64,000 nucleotides of DNA from DASQPR01 sp963797605 (GTDB lineage: Bacteria; Actinomycetota; Actinomycetes; Mycobacteriales; Micromonosporaceae). Positions 27,689 through 37,348 of the stretch are shown here, piece by piece (the first letter of the stretch is position 1; every line of letters starts with the position of its first letter). The stretch spans positions 1-64,000 of the forward strand of contig CAWCPX010000015.1 of NCBI GenBank assembly GCA_963797605.1, read 5' to 3'. Under the pieces are notes generated by a model. The model made no database searches. It was not told the DNA's origin and worked only from the letters and a program-made list of their open reading frames with translations. The position numbers were made by a program, and so were the translations under genes.

Positions 27689-27773
27689 GCGCCCGACCCT
27701 AACGAAGGGACGCCAGTGGCCGCCAGTGCATCCGGAAACCCAGCCGCCCCGGGTTGTTAACAGGTGCGTCACC

Positions 27774-29146
27774 TCACGGGCGCGGACGCCTGCGCCCGGT
27801 AGCGGCGCGAGCGCCGGGAAGGACACGCCGACGACGATCGCGACGATCACGCAGGCGATGCCGCCGCCGACCCATGCCGCTGTGGTGCCGAACGCGGCTG
27901 CGGTCAGGCCGGCCCGAAGATCACCCAGACGGGGGCCGCCCGCGACCACCGCGGTGAACACGCCCTGCATGCGTCCGCGAAGTTCGTCGGGCGCGTACGT
28001 CAGCAGCATCGTCTGCCGGTAGACAGCGCTGACCAGGTCGGCCGCGCCGGCCACAGCGAGCAGCGCCACCGCGAGCCACAGGTTGTGCGCGAGACCGGCC
28101 ACCGCGACGGCGACGCCCCACGCGATCACGGCGCCGATGAGCGCCACGCCCTGCCGCTTGACCCGGGCGACCCAGCCGGACGTGATGCCGGCCAGCACCG
28201 AACCGATCGCGATCGCGCTGTAGAGCCATCCGGCGGCACCGTGGAAGGTCGCGAAGCGGTTCGCGGCGACGTCGGGGAAGAGCGCGCGCGGCATCGCCAG
28301 CACCATCGCGACGATGTCGATCGCGAACGACAGCAACAGCACCGGCGTCTTCGCGAGATAGCGGAGCCCGAACATGACATCGGCCAGACCGCCCCGGCGC
28401 GGCTCGCCGACCTTCGCCTCCGAGCCCGCCGGTGGCATCTCCGGAAGCCGCAGCGCCGCCCACATCGCGACGGTGAACGTCAGCGCGTCGACCGCGTACG
28501 CCCACCCGAATCCGAACTGCGCGATGACGAGCGCGGCCACGAGCGGACCGAACACGCTGCCCACATTGGATATCGTGTAGTTGAGGGTGTTCGCCTGCGC
28601 GATCTCGTCAGCGGGCACGATCCGGGGCACGATCGCCGAGCGCGTCGGCATGCTCACCGCGACCGCTCCCGACTGCACGGCGACCAGACCGAGCACGAGC
28701 CAAGGGCTGTTCACGTGTACGAGTGCCTGCGCGAAAAGCCCGAGCGTCATCACCCACATCAGCGCGGAACTGATCAGCAGGAGCTTGCGGCGGTCGAGCA
28801 CATCGGCGAGCGCACCGCCCCACAGCGCGAAAAGCAGCAGCGGCACCAGGCCGGCGATGCTGACGTAACCGACCCAGGCGTCCTGCTTCGTGATCGCGTA
28901 CACCTGCAGTGGCACCGCGATAGCCGTGAACTGGGCACCGAAATAAGAGGTCGTGGAGCCGATGAACATCCGGCGGTAGGCCGGGTGCCGCAGCGGACGG
29001 GTATCGATGGCCACCCGCCGCCACCCTTTGCCCGCCGGCGGCGCCGGTTCGAGCGGCTCGACCAGTTCCGTGACACCGCCGTCCGGTGAGGTGGCCTGAC
29101 CCACCGGATGTACGGAGACCAGATCGGTCTCCTCGGTGCTCGTCAT
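27774..29146 (-). CDS. MFS transporter (EntS/MFS_3-like)
   Basis: About 457 residues with 12 predicted helices; the N-terminus includes a 40-residue cytosolic tail and then RMFIGSTTSYFGAQFTAIAV. The intracellular loop AVSMPTRSAIVPRIVP and the repeat ADVLDRRKLLLISS are typical MFS_3 signatures of drug or siderophore exporters. Near 27800 one base is wrong: the natural end is LARYRAQASAPVR with TGA at 27774. The ATG at 29146 overlaps the stop of pdxH (ATGA). Substrate unknown. Confidence 0.82.
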
Positions 29147-29826
29147 GGGCCCAGCCTCTCCACACTCCACTCGTCGCCGACGCGCGCGTATCGCAGTCGA
29201 TCGTGCAGGCGGCTCGTCCGGCCGTGCCAGAACTCGACGGTCTCCGGACGGACGCGCAGACCGCCCCAGTGCGGCGGTGCGGGAATCGACTCATTGTCGG
29301 CGAAGCGTTCCCGCACCATATCCAGCGCGGCGTCCAATTCGGTACGGGAAGCGACCCGCTGCGACTGTGGGCTTGCCCACGCACCGAGCTGGGATTCGCG
29401 CGGCCGGGACGCGAAATAGGCCTCGGTGGTGGCCCGGTCAACGCGTTCCACCGATCCGCAGACGACGACCTGGCGGTGCATCGGAAACCACGGGAAGACC
29501 AGGCTGGCGGCCGGGTTCGCGGCAAATTCGATGCCCTTGCGCGAGGTGTAGTTGGTGTAGAAGGTGAAGCCGGTCGCGTCCAAGCCCTTGAGCAGCACGG
29601 TGCGCGCGCTCGGTCGGCCGTCCACGTCGGCGCTCGCGACCACCATCGCGTTGGGTTCCGGGAAGCCGGCCGCCACCGCATCGTCGAGCCACCTTGTGAA
29701 CACCGGCAGCCAGTGCGGCGGAAGGTCGGCTTCGAGCAGGCTGTCGCGGTCGGGTGGGTCGTACGGCTGGCGCATCCGCGCGACGTCGGTGTCCCGATTC
29801 GATGTGTTGTGCGTCACGTGATCCAT
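29143..29826 (-). CDS. pdxH: Pyridoxine/pyridoxamine 5'-phosphate oxidase
   Basis: An FMN enzyme that oxidises pyridoxine- or pyridoxamine-5'-phosphate to pyridoxal phosphate. The 227-residue sequence has the FMN-binding RTVLLKGLDATGFTFYTNY and KGIEFAANPAASLVFPW segments, the signature SRPRESQLGAWASPQS and the C-terminal VEFWHGRTSRLHDRLRY with substrate-binding Arg and His residues. The ATG at 29826 has an AAGG ribosome-binding site. It is the first gene of a leftward cluster with MFS and mutarotase, and is divergent from citrate synthase. Confidence 0.93.
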   Translation of the reverse strand: MDHVTHNTSNRDTDVARMRQPYDPPDRDSLLEADLPPHWLPVFTRWLDDAVAAGFPEPNAMVVASADVDGRPSARTVLLKGLDATGFTFYTNYTSRKGIEFAANPAASLVFPWFPMHRQVVVCGSVERVDRATTEAYFASRPRESQLGAWASPQSQRVASRTELDAALDMVRERFADNESIPAPPHWGGLRVRPETVEFWHGRTSRLHDRLRYARVGDEWSVERLGP

Positions 29827-30041
29827 CCTTCACCTGCGTACTGACCTGCGCGAATCAATGTCACGCGGTTCACACTCAAGCCCCGTTCATGGTCACTACC
29901 TGGGATTCGGCTCGCAGAAATGTCGCCATACCCACACGCCGGTTGGCTCGCACGCCGTATCGGCAGCGGGCAAGATGTCAGCGAGAGACTTATTACCGGC
30001 GGGTCGCCGGTGCCCGCTCGTTCACAGTCCAGGAGACAGAG

Positions 30042-31142
30042 ATGTCCGATTTCAAGCCTGGTCTAGAAGGTGTCGTCGCCTTCGAGACGCAGATCGCCGA
30101 ACCCGACAAGGAAGGCGGCGCGCTGCGCTACCGCGGTGTCGACATCGAAGATCTGATCGGCAACGTGTCGTTCGGCAACGTGTGGGCCCTGCTCGTCGAC
30201 GGTCGCTTCGGCCCCGGCCTGCCGCCGGCCGAGCCCTTCCCGGTGCCGGTGCACTCCGGCGACATCCGGGTCGACGTCCAGTCCGCGGTCGCCATGCTCG
30301 CGCCCTACTGGGGTCTCGGCCAACTGCTGGACATCTCCGACGAACAGGCTCGCGAAGACCTGGCCCGGGTGAGCGTCACCGCGCTCTCCTTCGTCGCCCA
30401 GAGTGCGCGCGGCCTCGGCCTGCCGGCCGTGCCGCAGAAGGAGATCGACAAGGCGACCACGATCGTCGAGCGCTTCATGCGGCGCTGGCGCGGCGAGCCC
30501 GACCCGCGCCACGTGAAGGCCGTCGACGCCTACTTCATGAGTGCGGCCGAACACGGTCTCAACGCGTCCACGTTCACCGCCCGCATCGTCGCCTCCACCG
30601 GCGCCGACGTGGCCGCGGCGATCTCCTCCGGCGTCGGCGCGCTCTCCGGCCCGTTGCACGGTGGCGCGCCCTCGCGCGTGCTGCACATGATCGAAGAGGT
30701 CGAGAAGAGCGGAAACGCCGAGGGATACGTCCGGGATCTGCTCGACCGTGGTGACCGCCTGATGGGCTTCGGCCACCGCGTCTACCGCGCCGAAGACCCG
30801 CGTGCCCGCGTGTTGCGCCGCACCGCCAAGGAGCTGGGCGCGCCGCGTTACGAGGTCGCCGACGCACTGGAGAAGGCCGCTCTGGCCGCGCTGCGCGAGC
30901 GCAAGCCTGACCGCGTGCTCGCCACCAACGTCGAGTTCTGGTCGGCCGTCGTGCTCGACTTCGCCGAGGTGCCCGCGCACATGTTCACGTCGATGTTCAC
31001 CTGTGCCCGCGTGGCCGGGTGGAGCGCGCACGTGCTGGAGCAGAAGAAGCTCCAGCGCCTCGTGCGCCCGGCCGCGAGGTATGTTGGGCCCGCGCCTCGC
31101 AAGCCCAGCGATGTCGAAGGCTGGGACGCGATCTCGCACTGA
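30042..31142 (+). CDS. Citrate synthase (type 2, CitA-like)
   Basis: A 366-residue citrate synthase that condenses oxaloacetate with acetyl-CoA. Active-site elements are SAAEHGLNASTFTAR (first His), SGPLHGGAPSRVLHM (second His region), MGFGHRVYRAEDPRA and the Asp-equivalent segment near NVEFWSAVVLDF. The length and wording fit the shorter actinobacterial CitA type rather than GltA. The ATG at 30042 has the ribosome-binding site AGGAGA. It stands alone, 215 bases from the divergent pdxH. Confidence 0.9.
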   Translation: MSDFKPGLEGVVAFETQIAEPDKEGGALRYRGVDIEDLIGNVSFGNVWALLVDGRFGPGLPPAEPFPVPVHSGDIRVDVQSAVAMLAPYWGLGQLLDISDEQAREDLARVSVTALSFVAQSARGLGLPAVPQKEIDKATTIVERFMRRWRGEPDPRHVKAVDAYFMSAAEHGLNASTFTARIVASTGADVAAAISSGVGALSGPLHGGAPSRVLHMIEEVEKSGNAEGYVRDLLDRGDRLMGFGHRVYRAEDPRARVLRRTAKELGAPRYEVADALEKAALAALRERKPDRVLATNVEFWSAVVLDFAEVPAHMFTSMFTCARVAGWSAHVLEQKKLQRLVRPAARYVGPAPRKPSDVEGWDAISH

Positions 31143-31317
31143 TCTGTCCTGAGTTCACAGGCTTTACTGCGTTTCTCCCAAGAAACAGTGTGGGCCGTGG
31201 CCAGCGCATAAGCGTTGGTCGCGGCTCGCACTCGTTGTCGGGCCCGCGTCCAGCCCGCATCTCCGGCCAGCGTTTATCGGTGGCGGAGCCTCTGCCCGGT
31301 CGTGGGAGAATAGGCCC

Positions 31318-32431
31318 GTGATCACGATTCCCGCGGCCTTGAAGCCCGTCGACGGCCGGTTCGGATCAGGGCCGAGCAAGGTCCGGCCCGAGGCCGTAGC
31401 CGCGCTCGCCGCCACCGGCACGTCGTTCCTGGGCACCTCACACCGGCAGGCCACGGTCCGCGATCAGGTCGCCCGGATGCGCCGCGGGCTGGCCGAGTTC
31501 CTCGTCTCTGCCCGAGGGTTACGAGATCATCATCGGTGACGGCGGCGCCTCCGCGTTCTGGGACGTCGCCACGTTCGGCCTGATCCGCGAGCGCGCGCAG
31601 TTCACATCCTTCGGCGAGTTCAGCGCGAAGTTCGCGGCCGGCGTCCGCGCGGCTCCGTTCGTCGGCGAGCCCACGGTCCGCACCGCGCCGCCCGGGTCGG
31701 CGATCGAGCCGCTCGCCGAAGCCGGCATCGACACCTACTGCGCACCGCACAACGAGACGTCGACCGGCGTGATGGCGCCGGTGCGCCGGGTCGTCGGCGC
31801 CGATCCGGGCGCGCTGATGCTGCACGACGGCACGTCTGGCGCCGGCGGTCTCGACGTCGACCTTCGCGAGACCGATGTCTACTACTTCGCACCGCAGAAA
31901 TCGTTCGCGTCCGACGGTGGCCTCTGGCTGGCCGCGATGTCGCCGGCCGCGCTCGCCCGGGCCGCCGAAATCAAGGCGTCCGGCCGCTACATCCCACCGT
32001 TCCTCGATCTCGTGACCGCGATCGACAACTCGCGGCTCGAACAGACCTACAACACCCCGGCGCTGGCCACGATCTTCCTGATGGCCGAGCAAGTCGACTG
32101 GATGAACGCGCAGGGTGGCCTCGCGTGGGCCGCGAAGCGCACCGGCGAGAGCGCCGCCGTGCTATACGGCTGGGCCGACGCCTCGCCCGTCGCGACGCCA
32201 TTCGTCACCGATCCGACAATGCGATCCAATGTCGTCGGCACGATCGATTTCACGGCAGATGTCAAGGCCGACGCGATCGCGGCGGCACTGCGGGCCAACG
32301 GCATCGTCGACACCGAGTCCTACCGCAAGCTGGGCCGAAACCAGCTGCGCATCGCGATGTACCCGGCCATCGATCCGAGCGACGTCGAGGCGCTGACCGC
32401 CTGTATTGACTATGTAATCGATCGCATGTAG
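31318..32431 (+). CDS. serC: Phosphoserine aminotransferase, frameshifted
   Basis: A PLP enzyme that makes 3-phosphoserine in serine synthesis. It is the actinobacterial type, starting GTG ATC at 31318 (ITIPAALKPVDGRFGSGPS). The PLP-binding Lys is in YYFAPQKSFASDGGLW and the substrate Arg region in GRNQLRIAMYPAID. The frame shifts near 31507 by one base (EFLV to LPEGYEIIIGDGGAS). About 370 residues when rejoined. It lies in the same direction as citrate synthase, 175 bases downstream. Confidence 0.92.
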
Positions 32432-32524
32432 AGACATCGACGGCGTGGCCTACCTGCGCGACGCGACCATGACGCGTACGGTGGACCGATAGTCGTGGCT
32501 GTTGGCACTGAGGGGAGGTTCGCG

Positions 32525-33583
32525 ATGCGGCCGGTACGCTTTGTCGCCCTATCCGAGGACGGCCAGGCTTTCGTGCTCGCCGACGAGGTGGGCCGACTTC
32601 TCGCGCTGCCCCTCGACGAGCGGGTCACCGCGGCAATGCGCAACGACGGAGGCGGCGGCGTCAGCGCTGCCCTGGCCCTCGCGGCCGACCCGGCGGGTGC
32701 GCTGTCGCCCCGTGACATCCAAGCCAAGATCCGCACCGGCGAGTCGCCCGACGAGGTCGCGCGCATCGCCGGTGTGCCGGTCGACCGCGTGCTGCGTTAC
32801 GCCGGCCCGGTGCTGCAGGAGCGGGCCATGCTCGCGCAGCACGCCCGTCGCACCAAGCTCAAGGGCCAGGAGAAAAACGCGACGCTGGCGCAGGTCGTCG
32901 ACGCGCGCCTGGCGCAGCACGGCGTCGACGCCGAGAAGATCTCCTGGGACGCCTACCGGCGCGACGACGGTAGCTGGCGCATCATCGCGATCTGGCCCAG
33001 CGGAAAAGCGACCGCTCAGGCTGTCTGGGAGCTTGACAAGGCCCGTCAGCTCGTCACGCCGCACGACGACATGGCTCACTACCTGTGCGCCGAGCGTCCT
33101 CCGGGCGTCGCCGCCGAGACCCGTCCGGCGACTCCGCCCGCTCGCGGCGAGTCGAGCCGTGGCGACCTGTCCCGCACCGAACCGGCGCGAGGCGGCCACG
33201 AGCCGATGCGCCCGGGCGCCGATGTCCCTCGACGTGAGACCCGGCCCGGCCGCGGCCTCGGCGTCGATCCCGTGCGCGCCGGTCGCGACGCGTTGCTCGC
33301 GACCCTCGACCGGCCGCTCGGCACCGAAGCCGGTGACATCGCGGCCGCCAAAGCACGACCGGTCGGCCGCCCGCGAGGCAGCGCGTTCGACGGCGACCCC
33401 GATGCACCGCTCGAAGTGCCGGCGGTGCCGTCGCTCGCCGTGCTGCGCCCGCGTCGCGCGGTCACGGCCACCGAGGGCGAGGCCACGGAGCCGGCCGAAG
33501 GTGCCGAGAAGCCACGCAAGCGCTCCCCGAGCTGGGACGATGTGCTGTTCGGCTCGGCACCGGCCGCCCGTGAGAGCAGCTGA
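32525..33583 (+). CDS. sepH: SepH cell-division regulator (DUF3071)
   Basis: SepH binds FtsZ and stimulates its assembly in Streptomyces and mycobacteria. This 352-residue copy has the conserved N-terminal domain (MRPVRFVALSEDGQAFVLAD) with an HTH-like segment (SPDEVARIAGVPVDRVLRYA, about 80-100), a long Pro/Arg-rich disordered middle and the conserved C-terminal motif RKRSPSWDDVLFG. Its presence supports an actinobacterial origin. The ATG at 32525 follows GAGGGGAGG. The downstream methyltransferase starts inside its last codons. Confidence 0.93.
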   Translation: MRPVRFVALSEDGQAFVLADEVGRLLALPLDERVTAAMRNDGGGGVSAALALAADPAGALSPRDIQAKIRTGESPDEVARIAGVPVDRVLRYAGPVLQERAMLAQHARRTKLKGQEKNATLAQVVDARLAQHGVDAEKISWDAYRRDDGSWRIIAIWPSGKATAQAVWELDKARQLVTPHDDMAHYLCAERPPGVAAETRPATPPARGESSRGDLSRTEPARGGHEPMRPGADVPRRETRPGRGLGVDPVRAGRDALLATLDRPLGTEAGDIAAAKARPVGRPRGSAFDGDPDAPLEVPAVPSLAVLRPRRAVTATEGEATEPAEGAEKPRKRSPSWDDVLFGSAPAARESS

Positions 33584-34367
33584 GCCACCGCACTCCCGCA
33601 CCTGGGGGGCGTACGGGCCCGGTCACGCCAGCGTCTACGACGATCTCTACGCGGCCCGGGGCAAGGACTACGACGCCGAAAGCACGACGATCGCCGGCGA
33701 GATCCTGAGCCGGGCACCGCACGCCGTCAGCCTGCTCGACGTCGGTTGTGGCACCGGCTCCCACCTGCGGCATCTGCGCGAACGCTTCCCGGACGTCGAG
33801 GGGGCCGAGCCGGCCGGCTCGATGCGGGCCGTGGCGCGCGAACGGCTTCCGGGCGTCACCGTGCATGACGGCGAGATGCTGACGTTGGCGACGGGTCGCG
33901 CGTACGACGCCGTGATCTGCATGTTCTCGACGATCGGGTACGCCGGTGGGGACGACGGATCGGTGGCGGGTCTGCGGCGCGCGATCCGGCGGATGGCGGC
34001 TCATCTTCGGCCGGGCGGCGTGCTCGTCATCGAACCGTGGATGCCTCGGAAGCGGTACGTCGTCGGGCATGTGGGCGCGGACTTCACCCGTACCCGTGAG
34101 CGCTCGATCTTTCGCATGTCGCACTCTGGCCTGGCCGGCGAACGCGTCTCCGTGCTGACGATGCGCTACCTCGTCGGCGATCGCGACGGGATCACACAGT
34201 TCACCGACGTGCACACGTTGACGATGTTCTCGCGAGCGCAGTTCCGGCGCGCGTTCGCCGAAGCGGGCTGCGACAGCGTTGACTTCCTGGACCCGGCCTT
34301 CGGTCGAGGGCTCTTCATCGCCCGCCTGCCAGGATCTCCGCCCGGTGGATCGGCTCGTAACGCCTGA
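33570..34367 (+). CDS. SAM-dependent methyltransferase, DesVI/TylM1-like
   Basis: A class I methyltransferase of 265 residues starting at GTG 33570, 14 bases inside the end of sepH. The SAM-binding glycine loop is LLDVGCGTGSHLRHL, followed by EGAEPAGSMRAVARERLPG and ICMFSTIGYAGGD. The order of motifs, including VIEPWMPRKRYV and FTDVHTLTMFSRAQFRRAF, closely follows the amino-sugar N,N-dimethyltransferases DesVI/TylM1 of macrolide pathways. No sugar or polyketide gene is near, so its substrate here is open. Its 3' end overlaps thpR on the other strand by 53 bases. Confidence 0.83.
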   Translation: MRAAEPPHSRTWGAYGPGHASVYDDLYAARGKDYDAESTTIAGEILSRAPHAVSLLDVGCGTGSHLRHLRERFPDVEGAEPAGSMRAVARERLPGVTVHDGEMLTLATGRAYDAVICMFSTIGYAGGDDGSVAGLRRAIRRMAAHLRPGGVLVIEPWMPRKRYVVGHVGADFTRTRERSIFRMSHSGLAGERVSVLTMRYLVGDRDGITQFTDVHTLTMFSRAQFRRAFAEAGCDSVDFLDPAFGRGLFIARLPGSPPGGSARNA

Positions 34368-34875
34368 CCGGGCCGTCATGGCTTGCGACCAGGAAAAGTT
34401 CCCGGATCGTCCACTGTGGGCCCCGGTAGAGCGCGAGCGTCGCGAGGTCGAGGGCGATCAGCGGCTCCGGCACGCGGGTGCCCGGCCGGGCCAGGGTCAG
34501 GTGCGGGTTGAATCGGCGCTCGTCATAAGTCACGTCGATCGCGCGCAACTCCCGCCGGACCGTGGTCGCGATGCGTTCCAGTGACGCGACGTCGCCGCCG
34601 ACCCCGGCGTAGACGAGAGTGCTGCGGACCCGGCCAAACTGCCCGCCGCCGGCCAGGCGCACCGTCGACGGCTTCGACACTTCGGCCGCTCGCTCCATCG
34701 CCCGGCACACGTCTTTGGCGGCGTCATCGGCGACCTGACCGAGAAATGCCAGCGTGATGTGCCAGAGCACGCGGTCGTTCAGACGGGGACCGGACGCTAT
34801 GTGCAGGCGCTCCACCGTCGACTGCAGATCGTCAAGCACGTGGTCGGGCGGATAAACAGCGACGAACAGTCTCAC
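34315..34875 (-). CDS. thpR: RNA 2',3'-cyclic phosphodiesterase
   Basis: A 186-residue member of the 2H phosphoesterase superfamily with both HxTL motifs: WHITLAFLGQV (about residue 43) and NPHLTLARPGT (about 124). ThpR opens 2',3'-cyclic phosphates on RNA. The N-terminus MRLFVAVYPPD is typical. The last 53 bases overlap the methyltransferase gene from the opposite strand. Upstream, its ATG overlaps the stop of the small membrane protein gene. Confidence 0.88.
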   Translation of the reverse strand: MRLFVAVYPPDHVLDDLQSTVERLHIASGPRLNDRVLWHITLAFLGQVADDAAKDVCRAMERAAEVSKPSTVRLAGGGQFGRVRSTLVYAGVGGDVASLERIATTVRRELRAIDVTYDERRFNPHLTLARPGTRVPEPLIALDLATLALYRGPQWTIRELFLVASHDGPVRRYEPIHRAEILAGGR

Positions 34876-35315
34876 GCCGATCGGGAACCATCGGGCGTGA
34901 GCACGAACCCGGACTCGATCAGTTGTCCTTCGACTCGCAGTCGCTCCAGATCGAGGTCGACGCCTTCTACCTCGGACAGGTGCTCATCGACCTCCAGCGC
35001 CCGGCACGCGTGCATGAGCCGATGATCGTAGGCACGCGTCGTCGCGTTGTAACGGGTGGAGCCGAGCACGCACGACAATCGTGCGGAGCCGAGCCGGTGC
35101 AGGTCGGCCGCGATCTGCTCCAACGGCGGCCCGGTCGGCTGCGCCGGGACCTCGGAGGTGGCCCGAGCCTGGCTCTCGCCACGCGCCGGCCGCCGGGCTC
35201 TCCCGCTGATCGGGTTCAGGAACGAGTCAGCGAAGAGCACGAAGATCACGACGCACGGCAGAGACGCCAGCACGAAAAGCGCTAGCACAATCAACAGAGC
35301 GTGGACGATAGCCAC
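34872..35315 (-). CDS. Conserved hypothetical with N-terminal membrane helix
   Basis: A 147-residue protein with one N-terminal hydrophobic segment (HALLIVLALFVLASLPCVVI, residues 5-24), a charged linker and a helical C-terminal region (HRLMHACRALEVDEHLSEVEG). Similar short proteins occur next to thpR or elsewhere in actinomycetes. No catalytic motif is visible. Its stop overlaps the thpR start (ATGA), so the two are coupled. Confidence 0.65.
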   Translation of the reverse strand: MAIVHALLIVLALFVLASLPCVVIFVLFADSFLNPISGRARRPARGESQARATSEVPAQPTGPPLEQIAADLHRLGSARLSCVLGSTRYNATTRAYDHRLMHACRALEVDEHLSEVEGVDLDLERLRVEGQLIESGFVLTPDGSRSA

Positions 35316-35392
35316 AAAGAGTCACGCTATGCCGATCCGGCAGTGATCGCTACCACATTTATGCCGAACCTCCGGCGGGCTCGGGTTGACCG

Positions 35393-36838
35393 TCACCGTT
35401 GAAGCACGGCGTCCTTTTCTTCTTCGATCTCGTCGAGGTCGGCCGCAGCGTGCTCTGCGTCGACTGTCCGGGAATCGACGTTTTGCTGGTCAGCAGCCAT
35501 CGGTCGCACGTCGCGCGCCTCAGCGGTCAACGATTCGGCCGACAGGCCCTCGGCGCGGTAGGTCTCGGGCGTGGTGACGTGGATCCGCAGCGGGTTGCGA
35601 CCGATCAGCAGGCGGCCACCGGTGCGGCGCAGCTCGTACGCCAGGACCGCCACCGACATCGCGACACCCACGGAACCACCCAGCCAGATGCCGGAACGGG
35701 CGCCGAAGGATGCCGAGCACCAGCCGATCAGCGGTGCGCCGATCGGGGTCGTGCCGAGGAAGACGAGCACGTATAGCGCCATGACCCGGCCCCGGAAGGC
35801 GGCCGAGACGCCCATCTGGACGCGTTGATTGGCCGCCTGGGCAAAGAAGATCATGAAGAACCCGGTCGGGATCAGCAGGATCGCGGCCACCAGGAACGAG
35901 GGCGCGAACCCGACCACGATCTCGAGCGCGGTGAAGACGGTCGCCGTTCCGAGCACGAGCCATGGGGAGGGCCGACCCTTGCGAGCGCTACCGGCGAACG
36001 CGCCGCCGAGCGCGCCTGTGGCGAGCGCCGTCGTCAGCAGCCCGAACGAACCTGCTTGCGCGTGGAAGACGGTCTTCGCCAGCAGCGGCAGTGTGACCTG
36101 GAAGTTGAACGCGACGAGGCCGACGACGAGCATCAGCACCATCGGCATCATCAGGTCGGCTCGGGCGCGCACGTAACGCAGACCGTCGATGATGCGGGCC
36201 TCGGACGCGGCTACCCCGCCGGCGATGCGTTCCCGGAAGAGCTGACTCGGGGCCATGCGCGCGACGGCGATGATCGGGCCGATGAACGTGATCGAGTTGA
36301 TGATGAACGCCGGGCCGGTGCCGACGGCGTGGATCATCAGGCCGCCGATCGCCGGGCCGATGATGCGGGCCGAGTTGAACGTGGCCGCCGACATGGCCAG
36401 CGCGTTCGGCAGCAGCTCGCGGCCGACCATCTCGGAGACGAACGCCTGCCGGGTCGGGGTCTCCAGCGAGTTCACCACGCCGTAGAGCGCCGCGAAGATG
36501 AAGACGCACCAGAGCTGGACGACGTTCGTGACGATCAGGACGCCCATGATTCCGGCGAGCACGAGGTAGGCGGAGTTCGCGATGATCAGGAGGCGACGCT
36601 TGTCGAACCGGTCGGCGAGCTTGCCACCGAGGAGCGAGAACAGCAGCACGGGCAGGAATTGCAGCGCTGTCACGAAGCCGAGCGCCGTTGGTGAGTTGTG
36701 CGAGAGTTCGAGCACCAGCCAGTCTTGGGCGGTGATCTGCATCCAGCCGCCGAGCAGCGAGATCAGCTGCCCGGTCGCGAATAGACGGAAATTGCGTACT
36801 GCTAATGCCCGGAATGTCGTTTGCCACCGTGCCCGCAC
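35393..36838 (-). CDS. MFS transporter (MFS_3, multidrug/siderophore exporter-like)
   Basis: A 481-residue, 12-helix exporter. Landmarks are RNFRLFATGQLISLLGGW, the ADRFDKRRLLIIAN loop, SLETPTRQAFVSEMV and the second-half FRGRVMALYVLVFLGTTP. A Glu/Asp-rich C-terminal tail of about 60 residues extends into the cytoplasm. It lies 29 bases downstream of a marR-type gene on the same strand, which probably represses it. Ligand unknown. Confidence 0.87.
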   Translation of the reverse strand: MRARWQTTFRALAVRNFRLFATGQLISLLGGWMQITAQDWLVLELSHNSPTALGFVTALQFLPVLLFSLLGGKLADRFDKRRLLIIANSAYLVLAGIMGVLIVTNVVQLWCVFIFAALYGVVNSLETPTRQAFVSEMVGRELLPNALAMSAATFNSARIIGPAIGGLMIHAVGTGPAFIINSITFIGPIIAVARMAPSQLFRERIAGGVAASEARIIDGLRYVRARADLMMPMVLMLVVGLVAFNFQVTLPLLAKTVFHAQAGSFGLLTTALATGALGGAFAGSARKGRPSPWLVLGTATVFTALEIVVGFAPSFLVAAILLIPTGFFMIFFAQAANQRVQMGVSAAFRGRVMALYVLVFLGTTPIGAPLIGWCSASFGARSGIWLGGSVGVAMSVAVLAYELRRTGGRLLIGRNPLRIHVTTPETYRAEGLSAESLTAEARDVRPMAADQQNVDSRTVDAEHAAADLDEIEEEKDAVLQR

Positions 36839-36867
36839 GTGAGTTTGCGCCCCCTACCGTCGTTCGA

Positions 36868-37323
36868 TCAGTTCTGTGCCAGCCGCTTCAATATTTCGGC
36901 GGCGACGTGCAATGTCTCCTGCTCCTCGTCTGGCAGCTCGATCAGGCGAGTGGTCAGCCACTCGTCTCGGGCGCGGCTGTGTTCGACGAGGACGTCGTGG
37001 CCGGCGGCCGTCGGCGAAAGGATCACCTGGCGACCGTCGGTCGGGTGTGGCGTGCGCTGGATCAGGCCGCGACCTTCGAGCTTCGCGATCACCCGCGTCA
37101 TCGTGGGTGGCTGCACCCGCTCGACGTCGGCGAGATCGCGCGGTGTCAGCGCTCCGGCCAGTTCGAGGCTCGTCAGCGCGGATAATTGCGACTGAGTCAG
37201 CTCACCGATCGGCCGAACCTGACGCAACCGGCGATTGAGGCGGGTGATGCCGTCTCGCATCAGCGTCGCGATCTCGGCTGCGGCCGCGCGTCGCGCGACT
37301 ATCGTCTGGTCAGACACAATCAT
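36868..37323 (-). CDS. MarR-family transcriptional regulator
   Basis: A winged-helix regulator of about 151 residues: ELTQSQLSALTSLELAG, LTPRDLADVERVQPPTMTRV (recognition helix) and the wing HPTDGRQVILSPTAAG. The start is taken as the ATG at 37323, because the next upstream ATG (37329) lies inside a palindrome that is better read as its operator. It is followed by the MFS exporter gene, the usual pairing for this family, and is expected to repress both genes until an effector binds. Confidence 0.88.
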   Translation of the reverse strand: MIVSDQTIVARRAAAAEIATLMRDGITRLNRRLRQVRPIGELTQSQLSALTSLELAGALTPRDLADVERVQPPTMTRVIAKLEGRGLIQRTPHPTDGRQVILSPTAAGHDVLVEHSRARDEWLTTRLIELPDEEQETLHVAAEILKRLAQN

Positions 37324-37348
37324 TAGCATAGCTAATAAGCATTGCTAA
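37322..37348. promoter_or_regulatory. Double MarR-type operator
   Basis: Two palindromes share one base: ATTAGCATAGCTAAT (37322-37336) and TAAGCATTGCTAA (37336-37348). Both have TTAGC/GCTAA-type half-sites, the usual layout for MarR dimers. They touch the proposed marR start codon, so bound protein would block initiation. The divergent DUF2530 promoter could be affected as well. Confidence 0.7.

Noticed and set aside
26762..29170. An 802-residue reading frame fusing an MFS transporter with aldose 1-epimerase.
   Set aside because: The alternative frame near 27800 gives a normal MFS end (LARYRAQASAPVR, stop at 27774) and the epimerase has its own ATG at 27688. One wrong base explains the fusion.
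32502..34367. A 621-residue frame covering sepH and the methyltransferase.
   Set aside because: Its first half is a Ser/Arg-rich shadow of sepH; only the part from GTG 33570 encodes a recognisable protein.
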